Shown here piece after piece: positions 35,033 to 47,084 of a stretch of DNA of 64,000 bases (position 1 is the stretch's first letter; each line of letters begins with the position of its first letter). The notes under the pieces were generated by a model. The model saw nothing but the letters and a program-made list of their open reading frames with translations, did not search any database and was not told the origin of the DNA. A program made the translations under genes and the position numbers. The DNA comes from Verticillium longisporum (Eukaryota; Ascomycota; Sordariomycetes; Glomerellales; Plectosphaerellaceae), in contig JAETXT010000008.1 of assembly GCA_019188255.1 (NCBI GenBank), forward strand, positions 992,001 to 1,056,000. Direction: 5' to 3'.

Positions 35033-35210
35033 GTTGGGTGGGGATGTGAGGGGAAGAGATTGAGACGTCGTAATGTTGGTACAGTGATGTAATGAGCTCG
35101 ATACAGCGTTAGATGTACTCGGGAAATGATCTGAGAAGCTGTGAGGAGGGAGAGTGTCAGTTGATGTTGGAAAGCTTCACATTCGAAGCAGAAAGCAACA
35201 GGTACACGTT

Positions 35211-35220
35211 CTTATATAGA
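35211..35220 (-). promoter_or_regulatory. TATA box of the alcohol dehydrogenase gene
   Basis: TCTATATAAG on the minus strand, about 180 bp upstream of the ADH start codon. Confidence 0.6.
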
Positions 35221-35578
35221 AGCGCCATGCTCAATCCGTCAACCCACACACACCCCCCCGTTCACGGATGGGCGGCGCTGGCCAAGTCATGGTGGGCAGT
35301 GACCAGCGCGAGGAGCTACCCCAACCAAAGTGGTGAGACTGCTTCATCATGATGCCTCGATAACCCCGAGAGAGCTCCTGTCGGAAACTGGAGACAAAAA
35401 CGTACGATGCCGGCGGGCCAATGATCGGCGGCAGCGAGCGCGAGCCGGGTCGAGCTACTGCGGCGCCCTGCCCCGCTTGAGTTGCGCCCCAAGGTAGCTC
35501 ATGCGTACACCACGACCCGAATCCGTCGTCCGTTCCCCTTCTGCCCGATAGCTGCTACCCCTCAATCGAGGAAAGGCT

Positions 35579-35606
35579 CTGCTGCTGCTGCTGCTGCTGC
35601 TGCTGC
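35579..35606. repeat. CTG/CAG trinucleotide microsatellite
   Basis: About nine uninterrupted GCT units. Read on the minus strand it could encode a Gln, Ala or Ser run, but no supported gene covers it. Confidence 0.85.
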
Positions 35607-38600
35607 GACTGCAAGTGAGACATGAGCTCTGGGGAAAAGGGTAAGGCGCTCGGGTCCAGGGCGCCCGGACAATGGAGCCGCAGAAGCGCTCGCCCTGCCG
35701 CGATCGACACTAGGGAGAAGGGAGCCATCGGCGAAATGTTGGAGGCAGAGATCCAACACCACAAGACTCTTACATGTTTGGTTCCCGGTCGGAACCAATA
35801 ATGATTTCTCTGATGCTTCCATGTGCTTCATGGCATTATGGCCTTTGCGCCTGGAATGAGGCTGGACGAAGTGCCAAGGTCATGGGTTTCTGTCAGGACC
35901 TGTGGCAACGTTAGCCGGCTGACGTCCACACCACGTTGGCGGGGATAGTACATAGAGCCGTGCATGTTGGGCGTATTGCTTGTTCAAGGATGGATCAGAG
36001 GCGATATTTGAGCTGCGACTCCAGTCAATGGCCAAGGTAAGGTGCATGATATGAAGTCGCCGCCTCTCGTACGTCAGCTATCACTGTCTCGGCTTGGCTT
36101 GTGTCGTTGGCGGTGTTTCTGGAGGCTGTGAATACATTGTAGAAGCTGACTTGCCGATGGAGCTTACTGTTCAATTGTATAATTGAAAGATCATGACTTG
36201 AAGGGGTACAGGACGTCTCAGAGTCGTGCTCAAGACGAACCATAAGTGACGATACAGCGTGTCGGTGGGTTTCCTTGTTGGCCCGATTTACAAGGATAAA
36301 TTCCACACGAGGAAGAAAGGTAAGTGATAGAGGGGCAGACATGGTATTGTAAAATTGTAGGTATCTTGCTTATGTGTTGTTCTTCGAGAAACGCCTACAT
36401 CTCTCGCACAAGACCACTGCTCTACTGGCCTGGTTGACCATCAGGGTGCTTAGGGTTGATTGTCCCACGCTTCACGTGCACGAGACGGAACGGACTACCA
36501 GAATGACTGAAAATCGCAAGTATGACTGGTAACGAATATCATCCCCCAATCTTTACGGTCTTGCTAGTGAGTTCAAGGTGTGCCCAAAGCACGTTGAATC
36601 TCCCAGACGAGTTGAAACCACCAGCGCAGTGCCTGCCAGTCTCCTACCAAAATTATGCTTTCAGTTACAAAAGCTGAAGTAAATAGTGACCCAGAGCATG
36701 GCTACGACTTGAAAACAAGAGAAGGTATTCAGAAAGCTAGATCCACTGCATCGTCCTTGACCTAGTGCTAGACCTGGAGCAGGATACCATTCAGAGTACC
36801 TAGAGGTGCAAGCAGTGTTGGTAGGACAAACCGAGTGATCGGATCTAGCACCGTGATTGGACCAAGCTGATAACCCAAGAAGACCATGGGCCGCAGTGAC
36901 AAGAGACCCTATCGAATCTAGAAATCTGCAGGATACTTCCTCCAGAGCCATTGTCGACAAGGAAAGCCACACCCGGCAAGTTGACAATGCTTTCCCCGGG
37001 AGCTTACATCTCGCTTTCGAACACGCCGTCACATCGGCCCTAAACCTTGCGGTCTGGCCATCCAAGCGCACCATAGCAGACGCACTTGCTTCTAGGGGTT
37101 CGGTCTACCCCGCCCCGTCAGTGGTTGCTGGCGAACGGCCCAAGTGGGCAGCGCCCTAGGCGATTCGCATGACGCTGAGACATCCCGGTGACGCAAGCAT
37201 GGTGGTGGGCTATCAGAATGCGATGGGCTGGAGGACGTCCACGTTGAGGCAGCATATTGGGAAGCGATGGTGGATGCGGTGGAACCACCGGCCGGCCTGT
37301 TGGATGGTGCTGGTTGCGGAAGCTGTCTACTGTCGCCAGCAACGGTACAGGCGATCTTGGCGGTCGGCTTATCGGATGCGAGTCCATCGATCCGGGCACA
37401 GCGTATGAAAGGCCTTGGCTCTATCAGCAAGTGCTAATGATGGGCAGGCCTACAAGAAACAATGGTCGCAGCGAGGCTTGCACGGCTTTGCCGGGACAGG
37501 ATCGGATCAGATGATGTTGACCCTACGATGGATTTGTGAGCTGCCTGCTTCCCTCCCTGCCGGGAGCTACAGTGGATCCGTGGTGTGGCGCTATTACCGA
37601 AATAGGTCTGCGCCTGGGCTGTGGCAGGTACACCAGGTTTCGATGTGAGCAAAAGCAAAGCACCCAATGACTAGAATCACAAAACTTGATCAGCTCGAGG
37701 CCCGACAGCCAAGCCTTTGACGCCGTCGATCATGATGCTTGATCCATGGGTCGTAACTAGAGGATGCTTCTTGAACAACGGCTTCGAACACAACACAACG
37801 AGAGCGCACCGCACGCACCCTGGCATGCAGCTCAGGTCGTTACAGAAAATCGTCCCATTGCCCACTCGCATGGCCTCCCACTGTGTCCCCCAACACCAAT
37901 CATTCACGTCCCGTCCGTCCGTGGTAAAACGTGCAGGACCCCACGGCGCATTCGACCAACTCGATCTTCGACGAGATCGTGACGAATCAGTCTCAGGAGG
38001 GGTAGCTGACTCAGATCACGAGTGTCTCCTCTCTGGCCTTTGCCGCTGTTCATCAGCACCAAGATAGCTTCATCTGATCCCTCAAACCCCCACAAAGCCC
38101 CCCGCCAATCGGCCATGCCAGCCCCCAGATTCTCCCCACGTCTGAAGCAGCCACCTCACCAACGCTCGCTCCCGTTGCTTGTCTCGCTCGAAGGGAACCC
38201 TCCTGCGGGCCACAATGTCCTTCAAGCCTTGTGATGCGGGAATGCCGCTACTCGACACCACAACCCCGGATCTTTCTACCCCACAATCTTTTGAATAACA
38301 TGCCCCTAGGCGATCTCACTCGATGGTCGTATACTATCAACCTCATATGTCTCAGCGGTCCCCTGCTCGTCCTGCAATGCCTGAAGCGGGGGTAGCTCGC
38401 CCTGTGCCGAGCACTGCACACAAGCGGCCTCGTCGTCAGCCGCACATCCGACGACGCTAACGGGAGTATTCATGGGCGAGCGGAAGCTCAGGCGTCGGAC
38501 GGAGGTATGAGGACTGGCGCCCCTTCACATCTGCGCAGGGCCTGACAACTTGCCTAAGGAACAAAACCCTGCAGCTGACGCTTACCGACCTACCTCCTTG

Positions 38601-38784
38601 CAGCCCGGATTCTTGCTTCCTAGCTTCAACAACAGTCATCATCTGTCGTCCTCATCAGTACCTTCAACAGCCATCGTCACAAAGCCACACTAAATTCAAG
38701 CCACTTCGAGGACGAAGAGTGATATGCGAAAAGCTTTTGAAGAATTGCAATAGGCCCCTGCTATAAACACGAAACACCAACCGT

Positions 38785-40463
38785 CTAAGAACCGCCAGGG
38801 CCGCCCAGCAGCGCAAACCTCCTGACAATGCTCGGTCCATATTCTTGGTACTGCCATGCATGTTAGCTTGGGTCTCTGGGGCACGCCAGTTCTCATGTCT
38901 TACCTCCGCCTTGGTGTGGCAGTACGATCGGAACTCGGGTGTCTGGCCGAGTAGACTGCCACCGAACCAGGGACCGTGTCTTTGCCTCTTGTGCGTGATA
39001 ACCTGAACGTCGAGACCACCACTCTTGGCACCGCCGCTGCGCACCTCGCTGGCCTTGATGCGCGCGTCGACCAGCTGCTTGATGTCTCGCTGTAACCGGC
39101 GACCAAAGTCCTTGTACAGCGTGCTGCCGCCAGACAGGACGATGTTCTTGTACAGGCCCCTTCGAACATCGATCGGCGAGGACTGGATCACGCCATCGAC
39201 AACGGTGGGCAGAGGCGTCAGGAAGTCGGAGCTGTAAATCTCGGGGTTGAAGAAGATCTCGGGTGCGAGGAATCGTTCATAGCCGACATCGACGATGGTC
39301 TTGCGACCACCAGCCTGGAGAACGGGGTGCTGGATGAACCGAGTGGGGTCGCGATCGTATCGGGAGAACTCCTTGACAATATCGGGGCACACGTAGCAGT
39401 GCTCCTCCTTGATTTCTTGCGCCGTCTTGAGCGACGAGTCGGGTTCGCCTCGGTCTCGAAGAAGCGACTGGACGAAGTAGGTAATATCGCGGCCGGCGAT
39501 GGGAATCGACTTGATCGACGATCCAATGACATAACCTTCGGCAACGGGAATGACGTGGGTCACACCGTCACCCGAATCGATGACAGTACCAGTCAGCGAA
39601 CGATCCTGCACTTTGGAGGATGTCCAAGACGCGGCGAGCGCAAGAACAGCCTGCACAGCGATGTACATGCCGGCGCAGTTAAAAGACTCGAAGAAGATTT
39701 CGGCCGTGTTCTCACGGTTCTCGGGAGGGTTCAGAGGCTGTAAAGCTGTCAGAAACTCCCAACGATAGAATTCAGAATGTACGGACCGGCTCAGTCAGGA
39801 GGAAGTAGTGGTCTTCGGGCTCAACACGAAGGTACTTGAAGATGGAGTTGGACCAGAATCGTTCCATGTGATCCTGCTCCTTGTCAGCGCCCATTTAGCC
39901 CTTAACGAGCTTCCAACATACCCAGTTCTCAATCTGGCCGTGGCGAATGGGGTAATGCAGTCCGTAGCCTGTCTTCTCGTCAGCACACAGCTGGGCCATT
40001 GTTCAGCAGGCCACTGACCTGGGCCTTGCGACGCGGCAATAGCGGCATCGCCAATGAAGAAGTCCAAGTCCTCAGTACCGCGCTTCATGTTGAGGTGACC
40101 ACCAGATCCCGCTCCACCAGTGAGGTATGACGGCTTGTTTGCGACGGCTGGACGGCCAGATCCGGAGCCTCCGCTACCGCCTGCGGGACCTTTGGTTGCG
40201 ATGGCGGTCGGGAAGACGAAGGAGGGGAGTCATTGCCGGCGAAACCTGCGGCGCAAGTCAGAAAAGTCGGGCTCGAGAGATATTCAGCGGGAATGCGAAG
40301 GTCGTACCAAGCTTCGAGAAGCCAGTGCCGCTGAGAGGGGGGTGTTAGCTCTGGCTGTTCCGACCGGCGACGTCTACCTGGCCCAATGCGGGGCACCGGA
40401 TGACGGTAGGATCAAGGCGTGGACTTACTTGTCCATGACAACGGCAGGAGTTTGGTTGGCCAT
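38785..40463 (-). CDS. ARP3: Actin-related protein 3, with one-base frame break
   Basis: Arp2/3-complex subunit nucleating branched actin, about 439 residues, in seven exons: 40463-40429, 40330-40308, 40245-40019, 39968-39922, 39873-39787, 39737-38904, 38850-38785. Starts [27 protein letters not shown]. Later parts have [74 protein letters not shown] and [12 protein letters not shown]. In exon 3 the frame slips after [20 protein letters not shown] continues one base away, at a C4 run (plus-strand G4 at 40224-40227) where five are needed. Exons total 1319 nt, one short. Everything else is intact, so an assembly error is likely. Confidence 0.93.
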
Positions 40464-41758
40464 GGCTGTAAATGTCGAGATGCACTCGCAATTGCTAGCT
40501 GGTGCGTGGCCTGAAGGAGAGGATGACCTCGGTCGTGAGAAGCGGTCGGAGCCGTGTCGAAGTGAAGTGCACGATTACGACGTCAAGGTGTGGATCGGGT
40601 TGTGTGCCTCGTCACGAACGAAAGGCAGCAGGAGTCCGGCCATGCCAGCTTCCCAGGCGGCTGTGCATCATACTAGAAGTGGGGTCTCCAGAGTGGGTGG
40701 TTGGAAAGCTCGCCAAGGTCCTCTATTGGTTGATGTTATACAGTGCTGCAACTGTCACACACGGTTTTCCGGTGAGGTTTCTCCCGCCTGGAACGACAAG
40801 TGAACGAAACATCCCGAGATGTTTATTCTGGGACGACTGTCTCGGGACACGAGTAGTTTCAATCTTGAATTTTAAGTCCCGATCTACCCTCGCGAGCCGG
40901 CTCATACGCCTTGCATGTACCTTCATTCTGTCATACTTTCGGGAAGTCATGGTAACTTGTCGCCGCTGTTGCAGCACATACTTTGATCCTGGGCTCCACT
41001 GACATGAATCTACGGCAGCTTACCGCGTAAAACAAGGAATATACGGCATGGCTCTTTCCGCGGCACACATGTTTTCGAATGATGCCCCAAGTTTGAGCAC
41101 TGGCGAAGACAGGCAGTGAACGTAGCTACAAATCGTCACGTGCTACTCGCCCAAGGCAGGACACTCCACTCCCTTGGCTTTCACCTCCTGCCTCGCACTT
41201 GGCTTTCAACAGGCTGGGTGACGTAGGTAGGCCAAGCACCCAAGATTGAAGGTTGTCCCAGAGCACTGCATGCCATTAAATAACCGGCAAGAGTAATCAG
41301 CCATCTGAGATACGTGTGTCAGCCCAGTACGGCATGCTTTCTACTTGGGAGACACCTCTTGGAGTCCAGTGTGCAACAACCTCCACATATATCTTCTAAT
41401 TATTTCTCCCACCTTGGGCTGTCTGACAACAAAATCCATATTGGCAGCCCCGCTAAACAACAACTCCGAGTAGTTTATTACTCTGCATTCGTTTATATCG
41501 ACCGTCCCATGTCGGGCAAGTCACGTCTCACTTTCGGTTTTGCAAGTCGAAAACTACCGATTGGACGTTTTTGATGACTGTTCAAACGCCTTGCTGCTGT
41601 TACTATCAGCAACAACCCATTGCCCACACACGATCGCACACCAAAAAGACAGCCTAATTAGAAGAATAAGGCTACTAGACTTGCCCCCCACTGCATACAG
41701 CATACCCAGTCAAGCCACCCGTCAAGCCTATCGACATAACGCTTGCCCGCCTGGCATA
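40464..41758. promoter_or_regulatory. Divergent promoter region of ARP3 and the taspase-like gene
   Basis: 1.3 kb without a supported gene. It contains an E-box (GTCACGTG) near 41135 and a GTAGGTAGG half-motif near 41225. Confidence 0.45.
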
Positions 41759-44129
41759 ATGAGTGAACAGGCAGAGCAAGTCGAGGACAGATGGCCAAGT
41801 CACCCAGACGATAGCGCCTCGAATGTTCAGACTGGTTCCGGGCATCAGCCGATTGGTTCACAAAGTGTCTCTAGCTGCGAAAGTTTCAGTCGACCTGTGG
41901 GAGATACAACAGACTGCGACCATACCGACCCGATGACTGACGACTATAGCATACGGCCACGGCTTGCTGACCAGTCTTGCCGTTCAGACTCCTTCCAGGA
42001 GCCTTGTAGCATCAGCGGCACGGGTACTCCTGAATCGCCTCCTGCCATCGACCAGCAAGCGATCCTTGAGGATACAGCCGTTCAGGGTCGGTCTAGTACT
42101 CGAGGAGACCTCCGGCAGAGCTTTCTCGGATCTATCCTGAACAGCCGACACTTTCGACATGCAATACATCGCGACCCCACGCCAACCCCAGGCAATAATG
42201 CCGCTGTGCCGGTGGAGCGTATGCAAGATGAGCTGCCACGGATCTCTGAAACCAGGAGTGAACAGCCGTCTTTACGCGTTAAAAGACCTCGAAAAGTCCG
42301 ATTTACTGCTGCCAACAGCTTAAAAAGCCCACCAGGAGGCACCGATGGCACTGTAGATCGGGTCTTGAGACGAGGGCAGCGCAGCAAATTTACGGGGGCT
42401 ATATTCATCCACGCCGGCGCCGGGTTCCACAGCCATCAGAACGAGCGTGTTCACCTCGAAGCTTGTAATGAGTAAGTTTTCACCCTAATCTCTGTAGAAG
42501 CTGATTGGATTTTAACTGACACCACGGCCCAGCGCAGCAACTATGGGCATGAAGTTTCTCAGGTCAGGTGCATCTGCTACTGAGGCTGTTGAAGCTGCTC
42601 TCCGTGTCCTGGAAGACAAAGAAATCACCAACGCTGGCTATGGCTCCAACCTATCCATAGAGGGAACAGTAGAGTGCGATGCAACTATTGTTGACTATCT
42701 TGGACGAAGCGGTGCGTGCGGAGCTGCGCCGAGTAAGTCAGGCTACGTCAAGTTGATATGGCAGATTGCTAATGCCTTTGCAGATGTTCGAAACCCTATT
42801 TGTTTAGCAAAGCTTATACTCGACAAAAGCAACCAACCTTTGACTTTAAGACGGGTTCCGCCAAACATCCTCGTCGGAGCAGGAGCCAAGGGGTTTGCCT
42901 TAGAGCATGGCATGCAGACTGTGCCCAATGATAGCTTGATTTCCAAAAATGCTCGGGATCGTTTTCTTCGATGGCAGGACGATCTCCTGCGAGCGGAGGA
43001 GAAGCTGAAGCAGGATGAGTCCTGTCGAGCTCAAGGCGCGAGTGCTTCCGTCACTGACGTCGCTGCTTGCCTCCAGTATGAGACTGGATCGAATGTCGCA
43101 AGCGACCAAACCCGTACCGGGAGTTCGCAGCAAAGAGATCATGCCAACGCAATCCTTACTGGTACATGGAACGAAGGCCAGCCCGACTCACCATACCGCG
43201 GTTCTCCGGCCCTTGAAAAAGCTCATGGCCAGTTCTCGATTCCTTCGGTTCCTGGCCATGGTCTATCCCGTGTATCACCAGCACCAGGCGAGAGGAGCCC
43301 CTTGTATTATGTCGGCGCGATGCAGGGGGCGTCAACTTCTCCCAAACGCCATCACCCTGGCGCCAGCCATGGAAATCCGCCTGTGCCATCTTCGCACCCC
43401 GCGCTTAGGGGACACCGCGATGGTGGAAGATCTCCGCAACCTTTGGCAGCGTTAGCTCAGATGGATGTTGGTCAGACAGCGACACGACACCTCAATAGCC
43501 CTCGTGGTTCTAAGCGACCATTTCCCTTCCCACAGGATGCAGACGATGACTCACCGCCGCTAGACATGATCACTGACACTATTGGTGCCATCGCCATTGA
43601 TGATGCAGGTCATATCGCCGCTGGTTCCTCGTCAGGTGGTATCGGCATGAAGCACTGCGGGCGGCTTGGTCCAGCCGCTTTGGTGGGCATTGGCACTGCC
43701 GTTGTTCCCAGTGATCCAAGCGATCCAGAAGGCATCTCCGTTGCAACCGTCACCAGCGGCACAGGTGAGCACATGGCGACCACCATGGCATCTCAGAGGT
43801 GCGCTGAGCGGATTTACAGTGGCACGCGTCGCGGTGTGCACGGCCGGGATGTTCAAGAAGACGATGAGGACCTCATTATGGAGTCCTTCATCACCAATGA
43901 TTTCATGGGACACCCAGGTGTCCGGAATTGCAACTCTGTGGGAGCGATTGGGGTCATGACGGTGAAGAAGACGCGCGCTGGGTACTACCTCTACTTTGCA
44001 CACAACACCGACTCCTTCGCGCTGGCTTCCATGGGTGGTGCCGACAAGGAGCCTCAATGTGTCATGTCTCGGCTTGGTAATACCGAGCAGGTGACCCGTG
44101 GGGCGCGCAAGATTTCTGTCGGAGGGTAG
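41759..44129 (+). CDS. Taspase-like N-terminal nucleophile hydrolase (asparaginase type 2 family)
   Basis: A 752-residue protein of the taspase/asparaginase family, made as a proenzyme that cuts itself before a Thr which then acts as nucleophile. Exons: 41759-42471, 42533-42732, 42784-44129; the second intron (51 nt) is open and a whole number of codons. Residues 1-210 are disordered. The domain opens with GAIFIHAGAGFHSHQN and has NAGYGSNLSIEGTVECDA. After an insert of about 190 residues comes the processing site D-TIGAIAID (Thr570), then AAGSSSGGIGMKHCGR and SGTGEHM. It resembles Taspase 1 more than glycosylasparaginase because of KHCGRLGPAA. Its target is unknown. Confidence 0.85.
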
Positions 44130-44563
44130 ATCTGCGGATGGTGAATGATGAATGGGTCGATGTGTACACTACCTACCTTTGCCCAAGCACTTTGGGCTTT
44201 CCCTAGACATTTCATCATCGATACCCGAGCAAAAGAATATCCTACAAGAAGCACCACCGGATTTTGACTGGTGAACCACGGACCTGGAGACCATGCCAAC
44301 TGTGTTAGACGGAATTTGTCCGTTATGCAATTCAAATTCATTATACAAGCTCCTCAGCCTACGCCATGTGGCATCTGAGTTGTCCATCTATCGTAAACGT
44401 CCCGAGGACCGCCGTGCCCCGACCTTGCTGAAACCATACTCCACCGATCTTACACTTTCTTCACGGCATCTCTGAAAGCCAGCCGCGCTTTGAGTCCTGG
44501 CTTCCAGATGGATTGTAGCTTGCAGCTCAACTCAAGAGCGCCAAGGACGAAATCTAGCAATGC
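44130..44563. other. Convergent 3' intergenic region
   Basis: 434 bp between the taspase-like gene and TFB4; nothing recognisable apart from 3' UTR sequence. Confidence 0.5.
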
Positions 44564-45718
44564 TCAACGCATGGGTGTGCCGCTGGCCACGGGCGTCCCC
44601 GAGACCTCTCTGATGCTCCCGTTCGGCAGTAGCTGCTTCTTCCTCTTCTTCTTCTTTCGCGGTACGAAGGCGGGCTTGGAGCCGTAGGGGCCGTGGGCAA
44701 GGTGGGTGCCGCACGGCAGACAGTGGGTGCCCTCGGGAACGGAGCAGAAGATGCTGAGACAGACGGAGCAGACGAAGCCCGTGTCGATGACGCGGCCGTG
44801 GCAGAAGCAGGCGGCGCGGAAGTCGACGGTGTGGTGGGTCGGTGGCACGAGAGCGGCGCGGGCTCGGGTGTCGGCGACTGCGAGGCCAAAGGTCAGGTAG
44901 GCGAGCAGACCCAGCGGGGAGGGCGGCTCGAGGAAGGTGCCGTTTGTGATGTGAGAAGCCTGCTGGAGGAAGGACGAGGAGGAGGCGGGCTTGTGGGGGT
45001 CGTTTGGGTCGGTTGATTGGGTGGCCGCCGTCTGTTTTGCCGTGGCCGGTGAGAGAGAGAGGACGTCGATGGGAATGGAGGCGTGGGCTGCTGCGAAGAC
45101 GGCGTTCATGGTGGATATGTATTGTGAGGGATCCGAGTCGGAGACGGAGACGACGAGGATGTGGGAGGAGAGGCCTGGCGCGGCGGTCGTTATGGGTTTG
45201 GCCGTGTCGGAGGAAAGGGAGGCTGTGTAGGAGAGGTTGACCTTGTTGATGTGGGCGAGGGCGAGGGTCAGGGCGCCGGAGAGCTGTGTCGTCGTGCAGT
45301 CTAGGTCGGCTTCGGTGGTCTCGCCAAGGAGCTTCTTCAGGCTGCGCAAGACGGCATCTTCGACTTGGGCAAACTGTGCGAACTTATTCGCAGAGGGGAC
45401 CTTCGACTTCTTCGGTGGCGCATCGCTCATGGCGACATCGCCATCTGTCGAGGGCGAGTTCGAGGGTTCGGGCTTCGTTGGGTATAGCCATACTGCGCGG
45501 TTCGTGTGGGAGGCGATGACGGCGACTTGGTTGGTGTTGCTGAAGGCAAGGTTGGCGTTGAGGTAGATGAGAACATTGGAGAGAGCCTTGGAGATGGGGA
45601 GGACGTCGGACAGAGCACTCCAGGCTCGAGGATTGACATCGAGGATGACAGTGCACAAAGAAGCCGTCTCTCCTGTGTTTGCCACCTCGTAATGGTCAGA
45701 GGCATCGATCTGGTTCAT
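44564..45718 (-). CDS. TFB4: TFIIH core subunit Tfb4 (p34)
   Basis: RNA polymerase II transcription and nucleotide excision repair factor TFIIH subunit, 384 residues, intronless. The N-terminal two thirds form a von Willebrand A-like fold (TVILDVNPRAW, HILVVSVSDSD, SIPIDVLSLS). The C-terminus has the Cys-rich zinc finger CFCHGRVIDTGFVCSVCLSI followed by C-x(9)-C-x(2)-C and a Lys/Arg run (PRKKKKRKK) that could act as a nuclear signal. The start MNQIDASDHYE was chosen because the vWA domain begins right after it; the frame stays open well upstream, but that part looks like 5' UTR. Confidence 0.92.
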   Translation of the reverse strand: MNQIDASDHYEVANTGETASLCTVILDVNPRAWSALSDVLPISKALSNVLIYLNANLAFSNTNQVAVIASHTNRAVWLYPTKPEPSNSPSTDGDVAMSDAPPKKSKVPSANKFAQFAQVEDAVLRSLKKLLGETTEADLDCTTTQLSGALTLALAHINKVNLSYTASLSSDTAKPITTAAPGLSSHILVVSVSDSDPSQYISTMNAVFAAAHASIPIDVLSLSPATAKQTAATQSTDPNDPHKPASSSSFLQQASHITNGTFLEPPSPLGLLAYLTFGLAVADTRARAALVPPTHHTVDFRAACFCHGRVIDTGFVCSVCLSIFCSVPEGTHCLPCGTHLAHGPYGSKPAFVPRKKKKRKKQLLPNGSIREVSGTPVASGTPMR

Positions 45719-47084
45719 GGTGGGCGAGGCTGCAGGTGGCCCAGGTTGGAGCCTTGTTACCGAAGTTGCATGGACATAGGGTCGAGAACACGGCACTACT
45801 GGGCCTACGGAGAGTGGAAGAAAGAAGTGCGAGACCTGGGAAAGGGATCTACAGGATTGATGGCCTGCCAAATGCCCTTGTGCGAATGTGGTTGGAGGTC
45901 GTGGACATGGGCATAGCAATTGCTGCCAACAGAGATTCACTTTACGAATGAATGGAAGCATGTGGTGAGGTTTCGTGGTTGGTCCGTGCACATGGAAAGA
46001 TAATCGGCAAGTCCCGAATGGGGAAAGACGCATGCTCATGGTTGATTCCCTTGTGCTGCCATGACGTCTTGGACGTAAGCACAAGGAAGGCTCTAGCCAT
46101 GTACTATCGATTTTGATGAACACTCGGGATGACCACACACAGATGTGGCAATATGGCTTCGTCCAGTTCCCATCACACAAGAAGGACAATTTTGGATGTT
46201 CGCCAATTATAGATCATCTGGAACCGACATCTACAGCTCGGACGAGGGACGCTGACCTCGAGGGTCAGTGTGTTCCAGAAGCCTGAGCGAAGCCCTTCCG
46301 GATGTCGCGTCATGGTCAGTAACACTGCGCGTCTGAGGTACTTGTGGCCTCACCATCCTGCTGCCAGCAAGCAAGGTACCAGGTGCACTTGATTGCAGGG
46401 GTTCAAAGACCTGAAGCTTCCTGGAGGTACTGCTAGCAGCGGCCCGGAAATAGCGCCCATGCACGTGATAGCCCTTGAGGCCTGTACTTGGGTGCTAAGG
46501 TACCTAGGGGACCCTCTGGGGTCCTTGTCAGGGCTCCGTGGCAGGTTTGTTTGGGACGACCGTGAAAGGCCCGATCAGCTGAAAGTGAGAGACCAGGCAG
46601 GCGCGTGAAGTCCGGCACCTGTCCCTCTCATTGGATCATGCCCTGAACAACACCTCTTTTTGGAGCCACAGATAGCTTCGCGCGAAGTACCGTGCCATAA
46701 CGTTCCATTGGTAAGTAAGGTACCTCGAGATATGGGAGGCCCGGGCCAACGAGCTCCTTCCCAATCGTCTCGGACCCAACGTCCTATCTTGCCCTTTTTC
46801 TTTGCATAGGTACTTGACAAGACACGAGCGCGCCTTTCTGTCCATCCCTCCTCCTCCCTCTTTCTCCCTTCATTTCCAAACCAACACCGTAACTCTAGTA
46901 CCGAGACCTACCAGATAGGCCTGCGCTACATCGCTGTTGCTTCTCAGCCGCCTACGTGTTTCCATAGTGCTGTGCTGCGCTACTTCCACACCAAATATTC
47001 GCCGCCCAGACCCCTCACTCACTTCCCAACCAACACCACCCCGCCACCACTATCTCACGCATTCCGAGCCGCCCGCTTCACGCC
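45719..47084. promoter_or_regulatory. Divergent promoter region of TFB4 and CRO1
   Basis: 1.37 kb without a supported gene. Copies of the GGTACCTAGG-type motif are near 46499 and 46719. A C/T-rich leader precedes CRO1. Confidence 0.45.

Larger units (their letters stand above)
35033..38784. other. Gene-poor interval of 3.75 kb
   Basis: The longest gap in the window. All open frames are short (about 140 codons or fewer), overlap each other and show no recognisable domain. The first 200 bp are the ADH promoter. A CTG/CAG repeat is at 35579-35606. I see no transposase, reverse transcriptase or tRNA. It may contain a non-coding RNA, an unrecognised multi-exon gene or long regulatory DNA. Confidence 0.5.

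Noticed and set aside
35555..35831. Short frames giving Gln or Ala runs over the CTG repeat
   Set aside because: Only the microsatellite makes them notable; no start context, introns or homology.
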